Below, piece by piece: positions 32,641 to 44,500 of a stretch of 64,000 bases of DNA. The DNA comes from Aporrectodea caliginosa (taxonomy: Eukaryota; Annelida; Clitellata; Crassiclitellata; Lumbricidae). The notes beneath the pieces were generated by a model that worked only from the letters and a program-made list of their open reading frames with translations, did not search any database and had not been told where the DNA came from. Location of the stretch: NCBI GenBank assembly GCA_020284085.1, contig JACEVL010000035.1:227501-291500 (forward strand), given 5' to 3'. The position numbers and the translations under genes are program-made. The first letter of the stretch is position 1; each line of letters opens with the position of its first letter.

Positions 32641-34480
32641 ATAATCCAAACTGAACGTCGATATAGCACCCCTAATGAAAACTACTCACAGACGTTCTCG
32701 ACCTCATAACATAAGTCCACGGCAAACTCTTCACACAGCTCAGAGGTCAATTCTTGGTTCAAGGTCAAACACCAAAATCACACAAAGCAGTGGGAAAGTA
32801 AATACCTGCGCAGCAAAGATGAAAATGAGGCACGTCAAGTTTATTATCTATCCACAGCTACAACCCAGAGGAACTGGATTCTGTTTACAGCATTTAGCCT
32901 CGCGCTGTTTGCCTCCTATGCCCGAAGCATGTCCTTAATTAAGGACAAAGCCTCTAAATCCGGATCAAGGACAAGAGCCTACGTATCGTCAACATCCTGA
33001 AGGCCCTGAGTCCGCAAAGAAGAAAGAACTTCGTCTTTTAACAACTTTAACGACGAAAGTGTACTAAAAGTGACTGGGAAACCAAAGCAGCTCGTCGTTA
33101 AAGTGTTTATGGGGCGGTGTAGAGAATATTATAGGTACAGTAGGGGTCCTGACACCGATCCCCGTGAGACACTCATGAGTGCAGTGGCCCCGCCCTTTGG
33201 ACTTCGACCTCGCACAGTCCATCTCGATTCATTTTCGCCTCGTCCCTTCTGCTCCAACCGAGCGACCGTTAATCGATAATTCATCTCTAAAAAGAAACTC
33301 CTAAATAACTGAAAAATATAAACAAAAGAATAGATTATAAAGTACCGTAATGTCACAGATAAATAAACCCAGCTGATCGCAACATCCTAAGAGCGAAAAC
33401 AAAGACCAATATAGGCCTATAATAATAGATTATTTTCCTTGAACGATAAAATATAAATCATCAACATAAGGTGGTGCCGCCACTTCGCAAATTTCATCCT
33501 ATCAAAGTAAGTCAGTCAGTTACTAACCTTGTGGATCTGTTTGTAAACGCGTCGAAACCAGCCCCTCTGTCTAAAATGCACCCATTACTTGTGTTACAAT
33601 AATTATTATATATAAATTCCCTTAGGCCTATATATGACCTTCGAACCTTTCCATAGGCCTATGCTAAATGGTCTATAGTCCACAATAATATAGCCTACTA
33701 TATGTGGTCTAGTCCAGAAAATAATAGAGAAAGCAGTCCTTTAAACTTTCATGTTGGCCAAAATGCGGTTTGCAATTTGCAACATGGCTTACAATATAGA
33801 ATATTATATTCTAAGCTATTCTATTCTATTCTAACAAATTCTTAGCGGTTAGTTCAGATGGAGCTTGTTTAATTCACATTTCTATCCACTTACTAATTTC
33901 TACTTCGGACTTGTTCGCAGCAGTTGGGATTAAAACTAAGAATGAACCTGACCCATATTATGGTGGTTACAACAGGCCACATGGGTCAGAGGCAATAATT
34001 ATTGATATCTTTCACGCCATTCCAAAAATAGTTGCATGGCTTATTATGGTTCCACAGCTATATATAGCCTACGATTGGTAGGCTATTATTATACCAGCTA
34101 ATCGTAATTTTGAATTTCTAAACCGCAACACCCGAGAGGCAGCCAGTGTTATCGACTTCATTCCTGGAAGCCTTCGCACGTGTTGGTTTCCACACCACAA
34201 TGAACAATCAGTAAATTTTATTAGCCTCATTCGACGGTTGACTACGGTCATCTTCGAAGTGACACAGACAGCCGACTATTTTGTCAAAATTTTGTGAGCG
34301 TGTGTCTTGCACTAACAACGGGCTATACTTACTTACAACTGAATGAAGATGGGTCAGCTACTAGCTAGCGCCTCCTCAGAATATTAAACCCTTTGGCTGG
34401 CGTCTCGTTTCTCGTGTGTGAACAGCCTGTTGACACACATTAGGAGCTATTTATAACCTCATTAGGCTACTATTACAAAA
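32641..34480. other. Spacer between GPCPD1 and UFC1
   Basis: It holds a SINE-type tail near 32655, the 65-base palindromic element at 33041-33110 and otherwise unique AT-rich sequence with several TAGGCCTAT words. The 5' ends of both divergent genes probably lie here; no TATA box or start can be fixed. Confidence 0.4.
33041..33110. mobile_element. Miniature palindromic repeat, about 65 bases
   Basis: AACTTTAACGACGA at one end and TCGTCGTTAAAGTG at the other are inverted, around GTGACTGGGAAA. A second copy lies in the opposite direction at 39885-39950, and a lone end (TGCTCGTCGTTAAA) at 53287. Confidence 0.65.
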
Positions 34481-34688
34481 AGTGATGTATTTTGGCCATG
34501 TGATGCGGGCGGACGGCATGGAAAAGGAGATGATGCTGGCGTGTGGGGAGGGAAGACGAGGAAGAGGACGACCAAGAAAGAGATGGATGGAGGAGATACA
34601 CGAGACGATGATGATGAACATTCCGGAGCTGAGAGAGGCGACGAGAGATCGGAACACAATGGAGAAGGCTGACTATGACGGTCGCTAG
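34481..34688 (+). pseudogene. Non-LTR reverse transcriptase C-terminal fragment
   Basis: The frame reads MMYFGHVMRADGMEKEMM and then GRRGRGRPRKRWMEEI. FGHV-R and the basic RGRPRKRW motif mark the extreme C-terminus of a common class of non-LTR reverse transcriptases. Nothing upstream of it remains. Confidence 0.75.
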
Positions 34689-34833
34689 GATTCAGCGAAT
34701 CGACGGCACAAGGTGAGGCTACTATTTAGTAGCCTACAGATAACAAACTCCGCCACTCCGTTTTCGTCTTACTCCAATCTAAATATCGATTGTCTGTCTT
34801 TTCCTGTCTGTAGTTTTTTTTACATCTAGCCTA

Positions 34834-34962
34834 TAGGTGTTCCTGTTTAGCGGGATCCATGATCCCTTCAGGGCCTCTGTGTAGCTAGTACATGTCAAGC
34901 TGTTGCCTTATTCTTTCATTTGTTCTTTTTGTCTTCTGATGGCTACAGAAATAAAATGATTG
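34834..34962 (+). mobile_element. CR1/L2-like 3' tail
   Basis: It has GCGGGATCCATGATCCCTTC, TGTGTAGCTAGTACATGTCA and AATAAAATGATTGATTGA at the end. It is the intact counterpart of the split copy at 3807-6812. Confidence 0.7.
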
Positions 34963-35073
34963 ATTGAGTTATCGATGATTACCTCTGGGCTTGCGCTAAA
35001 GAAAAACCGCACGAATGGAAAACATTCTCCAAGAGCGCATGCGCGATGCGGACTTCCGGTGCGGTTCGTAAAC

Positions 35074-37821
35074 ATGGTTGACGAAGTAACGAAAAAGCAA
35101 TTGGCGGCGATTCCTCTGCTGAAAACTAAAGCAGGGCCTCGAGATGGAGAGTTATGGGTTCAGAGACTGAAAGAGGAATACCAGGCACTCATTCAAGTCA
35201 GATTCAACTGAGTTTCTCTTCATTCTCTGTCTTTAAACTTAGACATGATGACACAGACTTATGTGCTAAACCATATGGCCAAAAGATACATAGACCGTAT
35301 TCGTAATCGTAATCTCCAAACTTCTAAAGCGCCACTCGTAAACCAAGCCCAGGGCACCAGCTTATTCACGAGCGCTGTGTCTAGTCAGAGTGGTTGTCCA
35401 AAAGAGTAGTCTGAAGGTGGTCCGTGTCCGGTTTCCAGAGGATTAGAGCATCTCTGTCTGAGAAGGGTGACATGCTTGGCTTGAGAGTACTGTGTTGTGG
35501 CGTATGCATTAGACTGGTATGATTCATATTGGTAGTATTTATGCTTATTCGTTGGTTTCTCCCCCATATTATTATATTGTCTAGGCAAGACATTTTAGCA
35601 TTTTCTTTTAACAGTGTGCCAGTGAAGAAGGCATGTGCATAATTTAGTCATTTTATAAATGCATCTAGGCTATGGAGTAGATGTAGAAGACTATTAAAGA
35701 ATGGTACAAAGGTAACTTATCTCATGCTATCTCCAAAAACCTTATTATCTTGACATCAGGAACTGATGTTGAAATGATTTTTGTGTGGACTATTTTTGTA
35801 GTATGTTCAGAAGAACAAGGAGTCTGATTCAGACTGGTTTTTCCTCGAGTCGAACAAGGAAGGAACGCGATGGTTTGGCAAATGCTGGTACATCCACGAA
35901 TTACTCAAGTACGAGTTTGACGTCGAGTTTGATGTGAGTTGCAGATTGCAAAAGCTAAAGTGGAATAATGCAATAATTTAGCTTTTTGGGACTGTTATAT
36001 TCATGACTTCCTTAAACTGGATCTATGTACGTACATATGTAGGAATTTCTGTAGCACTGTTTAAGTAACTACTAAAATGGGTTTAAAATGCTGATCTTTC
36101 TGGTGCTATTCTAACTGGCTTCTATCCACTGGAATTCAACCTGGTTTGCAAAGACTACAATTTCACTTGAAGCAACCATTGATTACTACTTCAGACATTA
36201 TGATAAAGGTGCTTTTGAAAGCATAAGATTAAATTAGATAGATAAATGTTTTCTGTAATTGCTAGATTCCGGTTTTGTATCCAACAACGGCTCCAGAAAT
36301 TGCGATTCCCGAACTCGATGGGAAAACGGCCAAGATGTACAGGTATGAATAACATGTATTAGAAAATAATGGTGATAACAATAATGCATTGTGCAGGTGT
36401 TGGATTTTAATTTCCTTTACTGTAATATCGGCTCTGGTGTGATGAGGTTTGGGATGTGGATCTCGTATTCAATTGAGAATTAGAGGATGACCTTGCGGTT
36501 ACACATTGTTGTTATAAAACTGCTTTAAGTTGTTACCAAAGGTCTATTTTAAGGTTATTTCTACTATAATTTTTGTTAGGATGGTTTGACTGTGTAATGC
36601 AAATTGAGTGCTATGAATTGGCTATCATAGGACACGGTTGCAAATTGATTTGGGCGCTAGCCTTGTGACATGTACAGGTTCGATCTTCCTCCCCAAGACA
36701 GTTAGTGCAGGAAGCTTGAGCAAGTACTTCACTCACAGTTGCTCAGCGCCATCGATTGATGTTCGGTCATTAGATAGTGGTGTTTAATAAACCCGTAGTA
36801 ACAATAATAAATATTGTTTCTGTTGGTGAAATTGATGTTGTTTTGCATTTGCAGGGGAGGCAAAATCTGTATGACAGATCATTTTAAGCCTCTCTGGGCT
36901 AGGAACGTCCCAAAGTTTGGAATCGGTCATGCAATGGCTCTTGGGGCAAGTACAGGTTTTGGCTAACTCTAAAGCAGTTTTAAAAGTTTAGTTCGCGGTT
37001 TAATGTATCAAAAGTCAGTTGTTTATTATTTACTTACGAAAACAATGGCACACTAGCTGTTGAAGCTTGAATGCATTATGATACATACAGCTTTAACAAA
37101 TGCATTGGTGGCCAGGTCATTTTTTGCAGATATGCTTTTTGTACATGGGTGGCCGGTTGGATACAGTACGAGTGATTAAGTTGCTGATTTGTTAAAGGTC
37201 GCCAACTGCTGGGAATACTAAAGAGGGAATACTAAAGAAGTTGTTAGTGCACAGACCGTTAATAAGTTGTTATCTATGATTGTACTGGCACCATAGAAGC
37301 TGATTAGATTATTGAAGGCTAGTTTTCCTTTGGTGTTGGACCTGTGTTGAGATTGCCATACACTCCTCTACTAATGTACGATGTACAGGTGACCACTGCA
37401 TGTATAAACATTTAGACCCATCTCATATCACATCTTGTTTCGATCCGTTAGACTGAAACGTATAGCATATCGGAGCCTTTAAATGCTCTATACATATGTA
37501 AATAATCGGATACATACATACTGGAGCGAGATGTGTTCGGAAGCACACTTTGGATAGGTTTCTGTATATCCAAAGTGTCTTTGTAGAGGTGTATATGCAA
37601 ACAGTGTTTGTAGCTTGATCTTCAGTAGACGTGTATACTCTGTATAGGCAAAGTGTTTGTAGCTCGATCATCAGTAGATGTGCTTATTCAAATAGGTTGT
37701 AGCTTGACCGGGTTTGGTTATTGCTTTTCAGCTGGGGCCGTGGTTGGCGGTCGAAATACCCGATTTGGTGTCGAAGGGACTGATCCATCACAAGGACAAC
37801 AGCGGTGCTCAGGCAAGGTGA
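35074..37821 (+). CDS. UFC1: UFM1-conjugating enzyme UFC1
   Basis: Five exons (35074-35196, 35802-35933, 36266-36342, 36855-36945, 37732-37821) join to 170 residues; human UFC1 has 167. UFC1 is the E2 of ufmylation: it takes UFM1 from UBA5 and works with the UFL1 ligase at the ER. Recognisable blocks are [18 protein letters not shown] (exon 1), [20 protein letters not shown] (exon 2), [20 protein letters not shown] (exon 3), [20 protein letters not shown] with the catalytic Cys in KICMTDHF (exon 4), and [18 protein letters not shown] (exon 5). All junctions keep phase. Introns 1-3 are GT-AG; intron 4 starts GGG|GCAAGT and is GC-AG. The C-terminal tail after HHKDN is not conserved. The start ATG follows CGTAAAC and begins the conserved MVDEVTKK. 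Confidence 0.97.
36655..36790 (+). mobile_element. SINE family 3 in UFC1 intron 3
   Basis: It has GGTTCGATCTTCC (B-box), TTGAGCAAGTACTTCACTC and GCTCAGCGCCATCGATTG. The head is decayed. Confidence 0.65.
36946..37731 (+). other. UFC1 intron 4, GC-AG
   Basis: The donor is GGG|GCAAGTAC. The next GT downstream (ACAG|GTTTTG) would add ten bases and break the frame into LGPWLAVE. Near the acceptor, about 37560-37700, a degenerate repeat of about 60 bases has TGTTTGTAGCT-GATC as core. Confidence 0.85.
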
Positions 37822-38022
37822 TCCGGAAACAGAGACGATTTCGAGGAGGCTCCTGCTGATCATCTGTACTGCCTTCAATAGCGTCGCAATGATTTTGTTG
37901 TGGAAGTCTCATTTCGAAGATTAGTACAGCCAGGCAGTGTGGATGACAGTTGGGGAGATTCTGTCAGTAGCTTTTCTTTTTGTATGTACATTATGTTAGA
38001 ACGTTTTAGGGGCATATATATA

Positions 38023-38590
38023 TATATGTGCATGGGTTTAATTAAGAATGCTATGGTCTTGATGCAAAAGAGCCTAAACATGGCCAATTGATCTTAAATA
38101 AAGCATGCAACTGATCATAATACAGTCGACTTAACGCAGTTACTGTGCTTGCCAATGGCGCTTATATGTGACCCAGGAAATCAAAATGAGTCGGATGTTG
38201 GCAGTCGGCAAATTACATTGCTTGCTAGTTTTTGTGATTGCATATATAAAATCAATGTAAAAAATTATTAAAAATATGTATAATACTCATATTCTAAAAT
38301 TTTCTACATGTTAACCATTTTGATTCCTTGGGTCACTTATGTGCAGCCATAGATATGTGCATGGGTTTAATTAAGAATGCTATGGTCTTGATGAAAAGAG
38401 CTTACATATGGCAACTGATCTTAAATAAAGCATGCAGACGACATGACCATTTGGTGCATGATTGGTACTGGTGCCTTATATAAGCAAGTCTTCACAACTT
38501 TTTACTAAGAGAGACGACATGACCATTTGGTGCATGATTGGTACTGGTGCCTTATATAAGCAAGTCTTCACAACTTTTTACTAAGAGATC
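38023..38590 (+). repeat. Two direct duplications behind UFC1
   Basis: 38025-38112 and 38350-38437 share TGTGCATGGGTTTAATTAAG, GCTATGGTCTTGATG and TCTTAAATAAAGCATGCA. Then 38442-38510 is repeated in tandem at 38511-38588 (GACGACATGACCATTTGGTG ... TTTTTACTAAGAGA). Confidence 0.9.
38097..38102 (+). terminator. UFC1 polyadenylation signal
   Basis: AATAAA about 275 bases after the UFC1 stop codon. A duplicated copy of the same stretch carries a second one near 38430. Confidence 0.6.
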
Positions 38591-38770
38591 CTGAGTGGCC
38601 GAGTGGGTTGGTAGCCCGCTCGCTTATCAGAGATTAATTTCTCGGATCTGTACTGCGGGTGGCTCGGTCGCAATATAAACGTGGAGTACGAGGTTGTACT
38701 CTGCCTCCGACACTAATCATCTTCGATATGAAAAAGTGTCGCTAAGCCCAAGTACACACACACTTTTTAC
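38591..38770 (+). mobile_element. tRNA-like SINE with Leu/Ser-type A-box
   Basis: CTGAGTGGCCGAGTGGGTTG resembles a Leu or Ser tRNA A-box region; the body ends with GAAAAAGTGTCGCTAAGCCC. It has no intact tRNA fold, so it is called a SINE. It is the only copy in the window. Confidence 0.5.
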
Positions 38771-38995
38771 TAAATTGTTTCATACAGACTGGTCTGGATG
38801 AGTGTTAAAAAGTGCAAATTGTACGGTTCTGAATTATGAACTTTCCACAAAGCCCGCATGCAGCCAATGACATGTCGTCTCTACTTTATGCAGCCGAGTA
38901 TACATAGATTACTGTATGCAGCTGTGTATACGTAGGTGTATATACATCAGTACGTAATTTACACAATGGCGGCAGGGTCATTGAACTGAAACAAA

Positions 38996-39170
38996 ACCGT
39001 ATGTATGTATGTATGTATGAGCACTTGTTATAGCGCCCCTTCAAGCCGAAGCGCAATTGCGAGTGAAGGACTTGCCCAGGGTCCCTACGCGGCGGCTTGA
39101 GGTGGATTCGAACCCGCAACCCTCCGGCTGCAAGGCACCGAACATACCCCTACACCACCACACCCCACAA
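38996..39170 (-). mobile_element. SINE family 2, internally deleted
   Basis: After a GTAT run, the tail (GAGCACTTGTTATAGCGCCC) joins directly to CAAGCCGAAGCGCAATTGCG, lacking about 50 bases found in other copies. The head end is complete (TACACCACCACACCCC). Confidence 0.75.
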
Positions 39171-41561
39171 AACCGTAGCGTAAGTACGAGTTACGTACAG
39201 TAGTTGAAAGATGGGAGATGACAAATGTTTTAAAAGCCTTCTTCTCATAAGGAACCAGAACCAGCAGTACAGTTTGCTACATATTCCAAGCCAGTCATGA
39301 CTACAAACTACAAGCTTATCATAGAAATTAAACATGAAACATAGCCACAGAGGCATTTTTTTAGCACAGACCCTTTTCGCGTAATCACAACCACTATTCA
39401 CTACGGCTGGCTCCAAAGATTTGCGCACCTAGAAGGGCTTGACAGTTTTCAAGACCAAATTTGTTCCGGAAAACTTTCCCCTGTGCCTGGAATAGCTTTG
39501 CATCAACGAGCGCATGTTCGATAACAAATGTGATAGTGTGGAAGTTAGTACCCGGGTGCCAAACGAATCTAACAGAATTCAAAGTGCAAGTGAAAAACCA
39601 AGCTATCCAAACTCAAAATCTTGTACACAGACTATAAATTTTGGCCAGTAACCCCTCTCTCTCTCTCTCTTCAACAATTCATTTAAGATGGCGTCTTAAA
39701 CTATGGTTGTAGGTGGCCGTCTAAAAATGCTGTTCTCGAAATACTCTTATAGACCACAGTGCAGACCAGAAACAGATGTCTTTTAACCCTTTTGCCCTAA
39801 CAGTTGATGAAAATCCAATTCTTCTGGGTCGAACGTCAACCGGAGCCTAACCATTCAGGCCTAAACAAGACAAAAGGACATTAACACTTCAACGACGAGC
39901 TGCATTGTTTTCCCAGTCACTTTGTACACTCTCGTCGTTAAAGTGTTAAAGCAGTCTGCGACAGCCAGAGGGTTAAAATTCTGGCAGCAGCAAAGATTAC
40001 ATCGCACGTGAACAAAACAGTTAATAATGTCAAGGGTCATTCACATAAACCAACAGGTCGTCGAATGAACAACAATGTGTCTGTGACAAAGGTCTAACGA
40101 AACAGATTGAGTAAGGTCACCAAATGAATCAGAGCCTCAACACAACTGTACATATCTCTTCAACTAAAAATTACGTTTCGCATAATCATAATCAGTGAAA
40201 ATTTCTCGAAAAAAGTTTAACCACGATTCTTCACAAATCCCTCGCTAAGCGGAACATGATTTTGTCTACATACCACGCACAACTCCAACATCTACTTATA
40301 AACAATTGTTACCTCAATAAAAAGGATCTACTAAAAACATTTTTGCCACAAATTGAAAATCATTGCTTTACCACAGCATAGGAGTTTTTTGGAGGTAAGA
40401 AGGGGTTCCCCATGGGCCTAAACACAGTTTAATTTTTCCCATTTCATTTTGGCGATAAATGATATTTCTGTGATTTGCTGCAAACTCAATATCAGCCAAG
40501 CATGAAACGGATGCAAAGATGCGCAATCAATACAAGCCAACGAGGCCAAGCGCTCAATATTAGCATAAATTTCAATATCAAAATAAAGACATCGCTGACA
40601 TCACGTGGAATTTGGAATTCTTCCATGAAAATTAAAATCGGCTTTAAAACAAAATTTCTACCAGCAAAGTCAAATTTCTAAAAAATCACAACACGTTTAA
40701 AACCAAAAATATCGTAAAACAACTACACCTATACTTTCCGGTTTTAAAATCAAATTCCTTAACGTCTTCTCAGCACGGACTACTTTTTGATCCAAGACGT
40801 TTTGGATCTCTTTCGTGCCTCGGTGTGGCAATGTCAATTTAAAATCCTGTTTGAGGGATATCAGCAAGGAAACTGCTTTGATACAAGGTTAAAACTTATG
40901 AAGGCACTGCGTAGGATCAAGAAACCAAAGTGAGCCGAGAAAGTTTCTTTACAAAGTCAGTAAATTATTTGAATTTTACAGACGTTTTCTGAACAATTCC
41001 CAATAACCTTTTCTCACATCTACAGTAAAAATTGAAAACTAAAAGAGAATATACAGTACATGTGTACCTAGCCCAGGTATACATACAATATATATTATAT
41101 ATATATATATATATTTATAAACTGGGAAATTCTTTAGGTTAGGTTTACAACCCTCGGCTAAAGATGTAGTGACCTTTGAATTTGAACAACGTCATTCATT
41201 TGGCCGACGTACACGAAAAATTAGAAAGAGGACCAGCATTTAAAAGGGAAACCGATACATATTTATAATAATATATATATAATAGATAGATAAATTCGTA
41301 CATATGCTATTCCAATCACCAGAAAAACCGTCCGCTCGTTCGTCGTACAAAAATAATTTTAGCAAGTGGTCACATATTAAGTTCGTCTATTATTGGTAAA
41401 AGCCGGAACAAGCTACAAGACATTTATCGTACAAGGCTGGTTCTTGCGATTTTTCAGTTTTCGTCCACCGTCTCAATATCTACGCTCCACGTCGTCACTT
41501 CCGCTTGTTCCTTCGTTCCTACGTTCTACTGTTGTCCCATCGTCCTTGACGCCGCTCCTTC
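39171..41561 (-). other. Probable 3' UTR and flank of the IQ-motif gene
   Basis: Mostly unique sequence with CT (39655), TA (41095) and TA/GATA (41265-41295) microsatellites and the palindromic element at 39885. No other gene is visible. The end of the transcript cannot be fixed. Confidence 0.4.
39885..39950. mobile_element. Miniature palindromic repeat, second copy
   Basis: AACACTTCAACGACGAG and CTCGTCGTTAAAGTGTT are inverted around CCCAGTCAC, the reverse of the copy at 33041-33110. Confidence 0.7.
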
Positions 41562-44500
41562 CTAATTCGAATGTGTCGTAGTAGTCGTCGTCTTGATGAC
41601 CTTGCGGGTTTTGTAGCCCTTGTAGTTGGCCTGGATTTTCGTGGCCGCTGCGTCCAGCTTAGGGTCGTGCGGCCCGTCAACGGTATACTCCGTTGTCTCC
41701 ACCACAACGTGTTCCGTTACCTGTGCAACAATCGGTACACTCGGTCAATGTTTTAATCAATGAAATCAGCATTCTGTTACCTTTGCAACAATCGGTACAC
41801 CCAATCTTTCACAACAATCGATACAATCACTACATTCAATCAATCTTTCAATCATCAAAATCAGCATTCTGTTATCTTTGCAACAATGAGCATATTCAAT
41901 CAGTCTTTCAATCAACAAAATCAGCATTGTATTACCTTCACAACAATCAATGCACTCAATCAATGTTTCAATCAACAAAATCAGCATTCCGTTTATACCT
42001 TTGCAACAATCAGTACACTCAGTCTTTCACAACAATCGATACAATCACTACATTCAATCAATGTTTCAATCAACAATATCAGCATTGTGTTACCTTCGCA
42101 ACAATCAGTACATTCAATCAATCTTTCAATCAACAAAATCAGCATTCCGTTACCTTTGCAACAATCAGGTCACTCAGTCAATCTTTCAATCAAAGAAATG
42201 AGTAAATCAGCTAAAGTTTATAGACACCATTGTATCAGTGAACACACACCAAGATCCACCAGTTTATTCAGTGAACTTTAGTGAGACCCGTATATCTATA
42301 AAGACCCGTATATCTATAACAATACTAGCAGGGTTGCCACGGATCCTGGAAAACTGGAAAGTCATGGAATTAGACTTAGAAAATTTTTAGGCCTGGATAA
42401 ACAGGTGTATTCCACAGAAAGTCCTGGAAAGTCCTAGAATTAAAAAAAATAGCTAGGTCATGGAAAAATCGTTAGTAGATATATTTCTAATCATATTTTA
42501 AATTTGTCTATAAATATTATGTCTATAAAACAATTAGAAAGTAGGTCCTTTTTCGCCTAAAATAAGTCTTAAAAGTCATGGAAAAAGGTCATGAGAAGTG
42601 ATGAATTTTTTGTTTTATTAACCCTATGGGAACATTGACTAGGATTGAATGTGTATTACTGGGTTTACTGGGTGCGTTAAGAATATCTCAACAGCAATTA
42701 CATATTCTAGATATGACTAGACATACACAGATACATATACAAATATACATGTATACATACATCCATCTATCTGCTTAGCGGCAACAGCAAATCAATCCAC
42801 CCATAGCGTGTTTCATGAACAATGAACGACATGCAACTCAGGTCCTCTGTATAATAAACCTTATTATGTAGGAGCATATGAATCAGGCCTCGGTGGTATC
42901 AGATGGAAGTACCATCTGTTTTCTCCATCTCTCAGCTCTCGTTTCTCCTTAGTAAGAAGAGATACTCGACAGCATACGCCTGTCTGTCTGCCCTGTCTGT
43001 CTGTTTGCGTCTATTTGTCTGTACGCCTGTCTTTGTCTGTCTATTTGTTTCTTTCTTTCATCTTGTCTGTCTGTGATGTAATGCATATAGAAGTTCAAGG
43101 TCCGACTTACTCCTCTGCTTTGCGTTTCTGTGTCTTACTCTTGTGCAGGGCATTTTTTTAGCGTGCAGTTCTACACAAAACGTGCAGTTTTAAATGAATC
43201 TGTGCAGCTGTAAAAGCATTTTTGTGCAGCTAAAATAGCTAAAAAAAGGTCATTGTCAACCCAATGGGAATAATTTACCATGACTTTTTGAAAAAGAGAG
43301 AACGGGTTGTGCAGTTCTAAAAATTCCTTAATAAAAGCCCTGCTCTTGTGTATATGTCTGTATACCATTCCATCTGTCTCTCGTATACCAAACTGCATTT
43401 ATCTGTCTGTGTCTATTTGTCTGTCTTTCCTTCAACTTGTATGTCTGTCCTACTCCTGTACATTGCTTGTCTCTCTGTCTGTCTTACTCTTGTGTATGTC
43501 TGTATAACATTCCGTCTGTCTATCATTCCATCTGTCTCGCCTATACCATACTGTCTGAATGCCTGTGTATGCCCATGGCACTGTCTATACGTTTGTTATA
43601 CTGTTAGCATTTCTGTCCATCCAATTTCTTTTAGTTTCAGTTCATCTTCATATTCGCTCATAGTCCAGATCTAGTTTTGTTTGTTCCTGGTCAACTTCCA
43701 ACTCTATTGCATGCAACCATCTGATCATTGGCACCAGTAACTGCTACTTGTCTAGACAATCCTTGGACATGAGTCACGTGACACAACTCGGTAGGATGAA
43801 ACCGTCCAACAAAGACTCCGTTTGGTCAAGTGAAGACATTACCAACTGACTGAAAATCCACCATATCCAAGATTTAAAGGAAAGAGAAACAAATGACGAT
43901 CATAACTATGTTGGATCAACAATACAAACGAAGATATAACAATACAAATGAAGATATAACAATACAAACAAAGACTTAACAATACAAAACAAAGACAATA
44001 CAAATGAGGATATTGCAATACAAACAAAGACTTAACAACACAAAACAAAGACAATACAAATGAGGATATTACAATACAAACAAAGACACAACAATACAAA
44101 TGAAGAAATAACAATACAAACAAAGGCAAAGCAATACAAACAAAGACAACACAAACGAGGACTGAACATAATAATACAAACGAAGACCTAACAATACAAA
44201 AGAAGACATAATAATACAAACAAGAGAGACCAGAGAAAGAGCAGCTGCTACTGCTCATTTCATTGTAGTATGTTAGCGTAACCTTCATGAGGTACTTGGA
44301 AAGCGCCATGAAAATCTCAAATTTCCAGTAACCATACATTACAATATAATACACCATGACGATAACCCCCCTCCTGCACTTTGGTCAGCAGGAGTGGCCC
44401 TCCCCTGATGGGCCGAGTGATGATGACCAGTCTAAACACCCAGCCTGACACGGACAACCCAACCGACACGGTAAGGGCCCTAGAAGAAATGTATGCCAAA

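Noticed and set aside
36943..36957. GT donor ACAG|GTTTTG for UFC1 exon 4
   Set aside because: It would add ten bases and destroy the conserved LGPWLAVE frame; the GC donor fits.
38591..38680. Possible Leu or Ser tRNA gene
   Set aside because: Only the A-box region fits; no B-box with paired stem at the right distance, so I call it a SINE.
41760..42281. Long Asn/Gln/Ser-rich frames on the plus strand
   Set aside because: They read the minisatellite derived from the IQ-gene splice site, on the wrong strand.
43839..44357. 172-codon hydrophobic frame resembling a membrane protein
   Set aside because: It is the minus reading of an AACAATACAAACAAAGAC tandem repeat.
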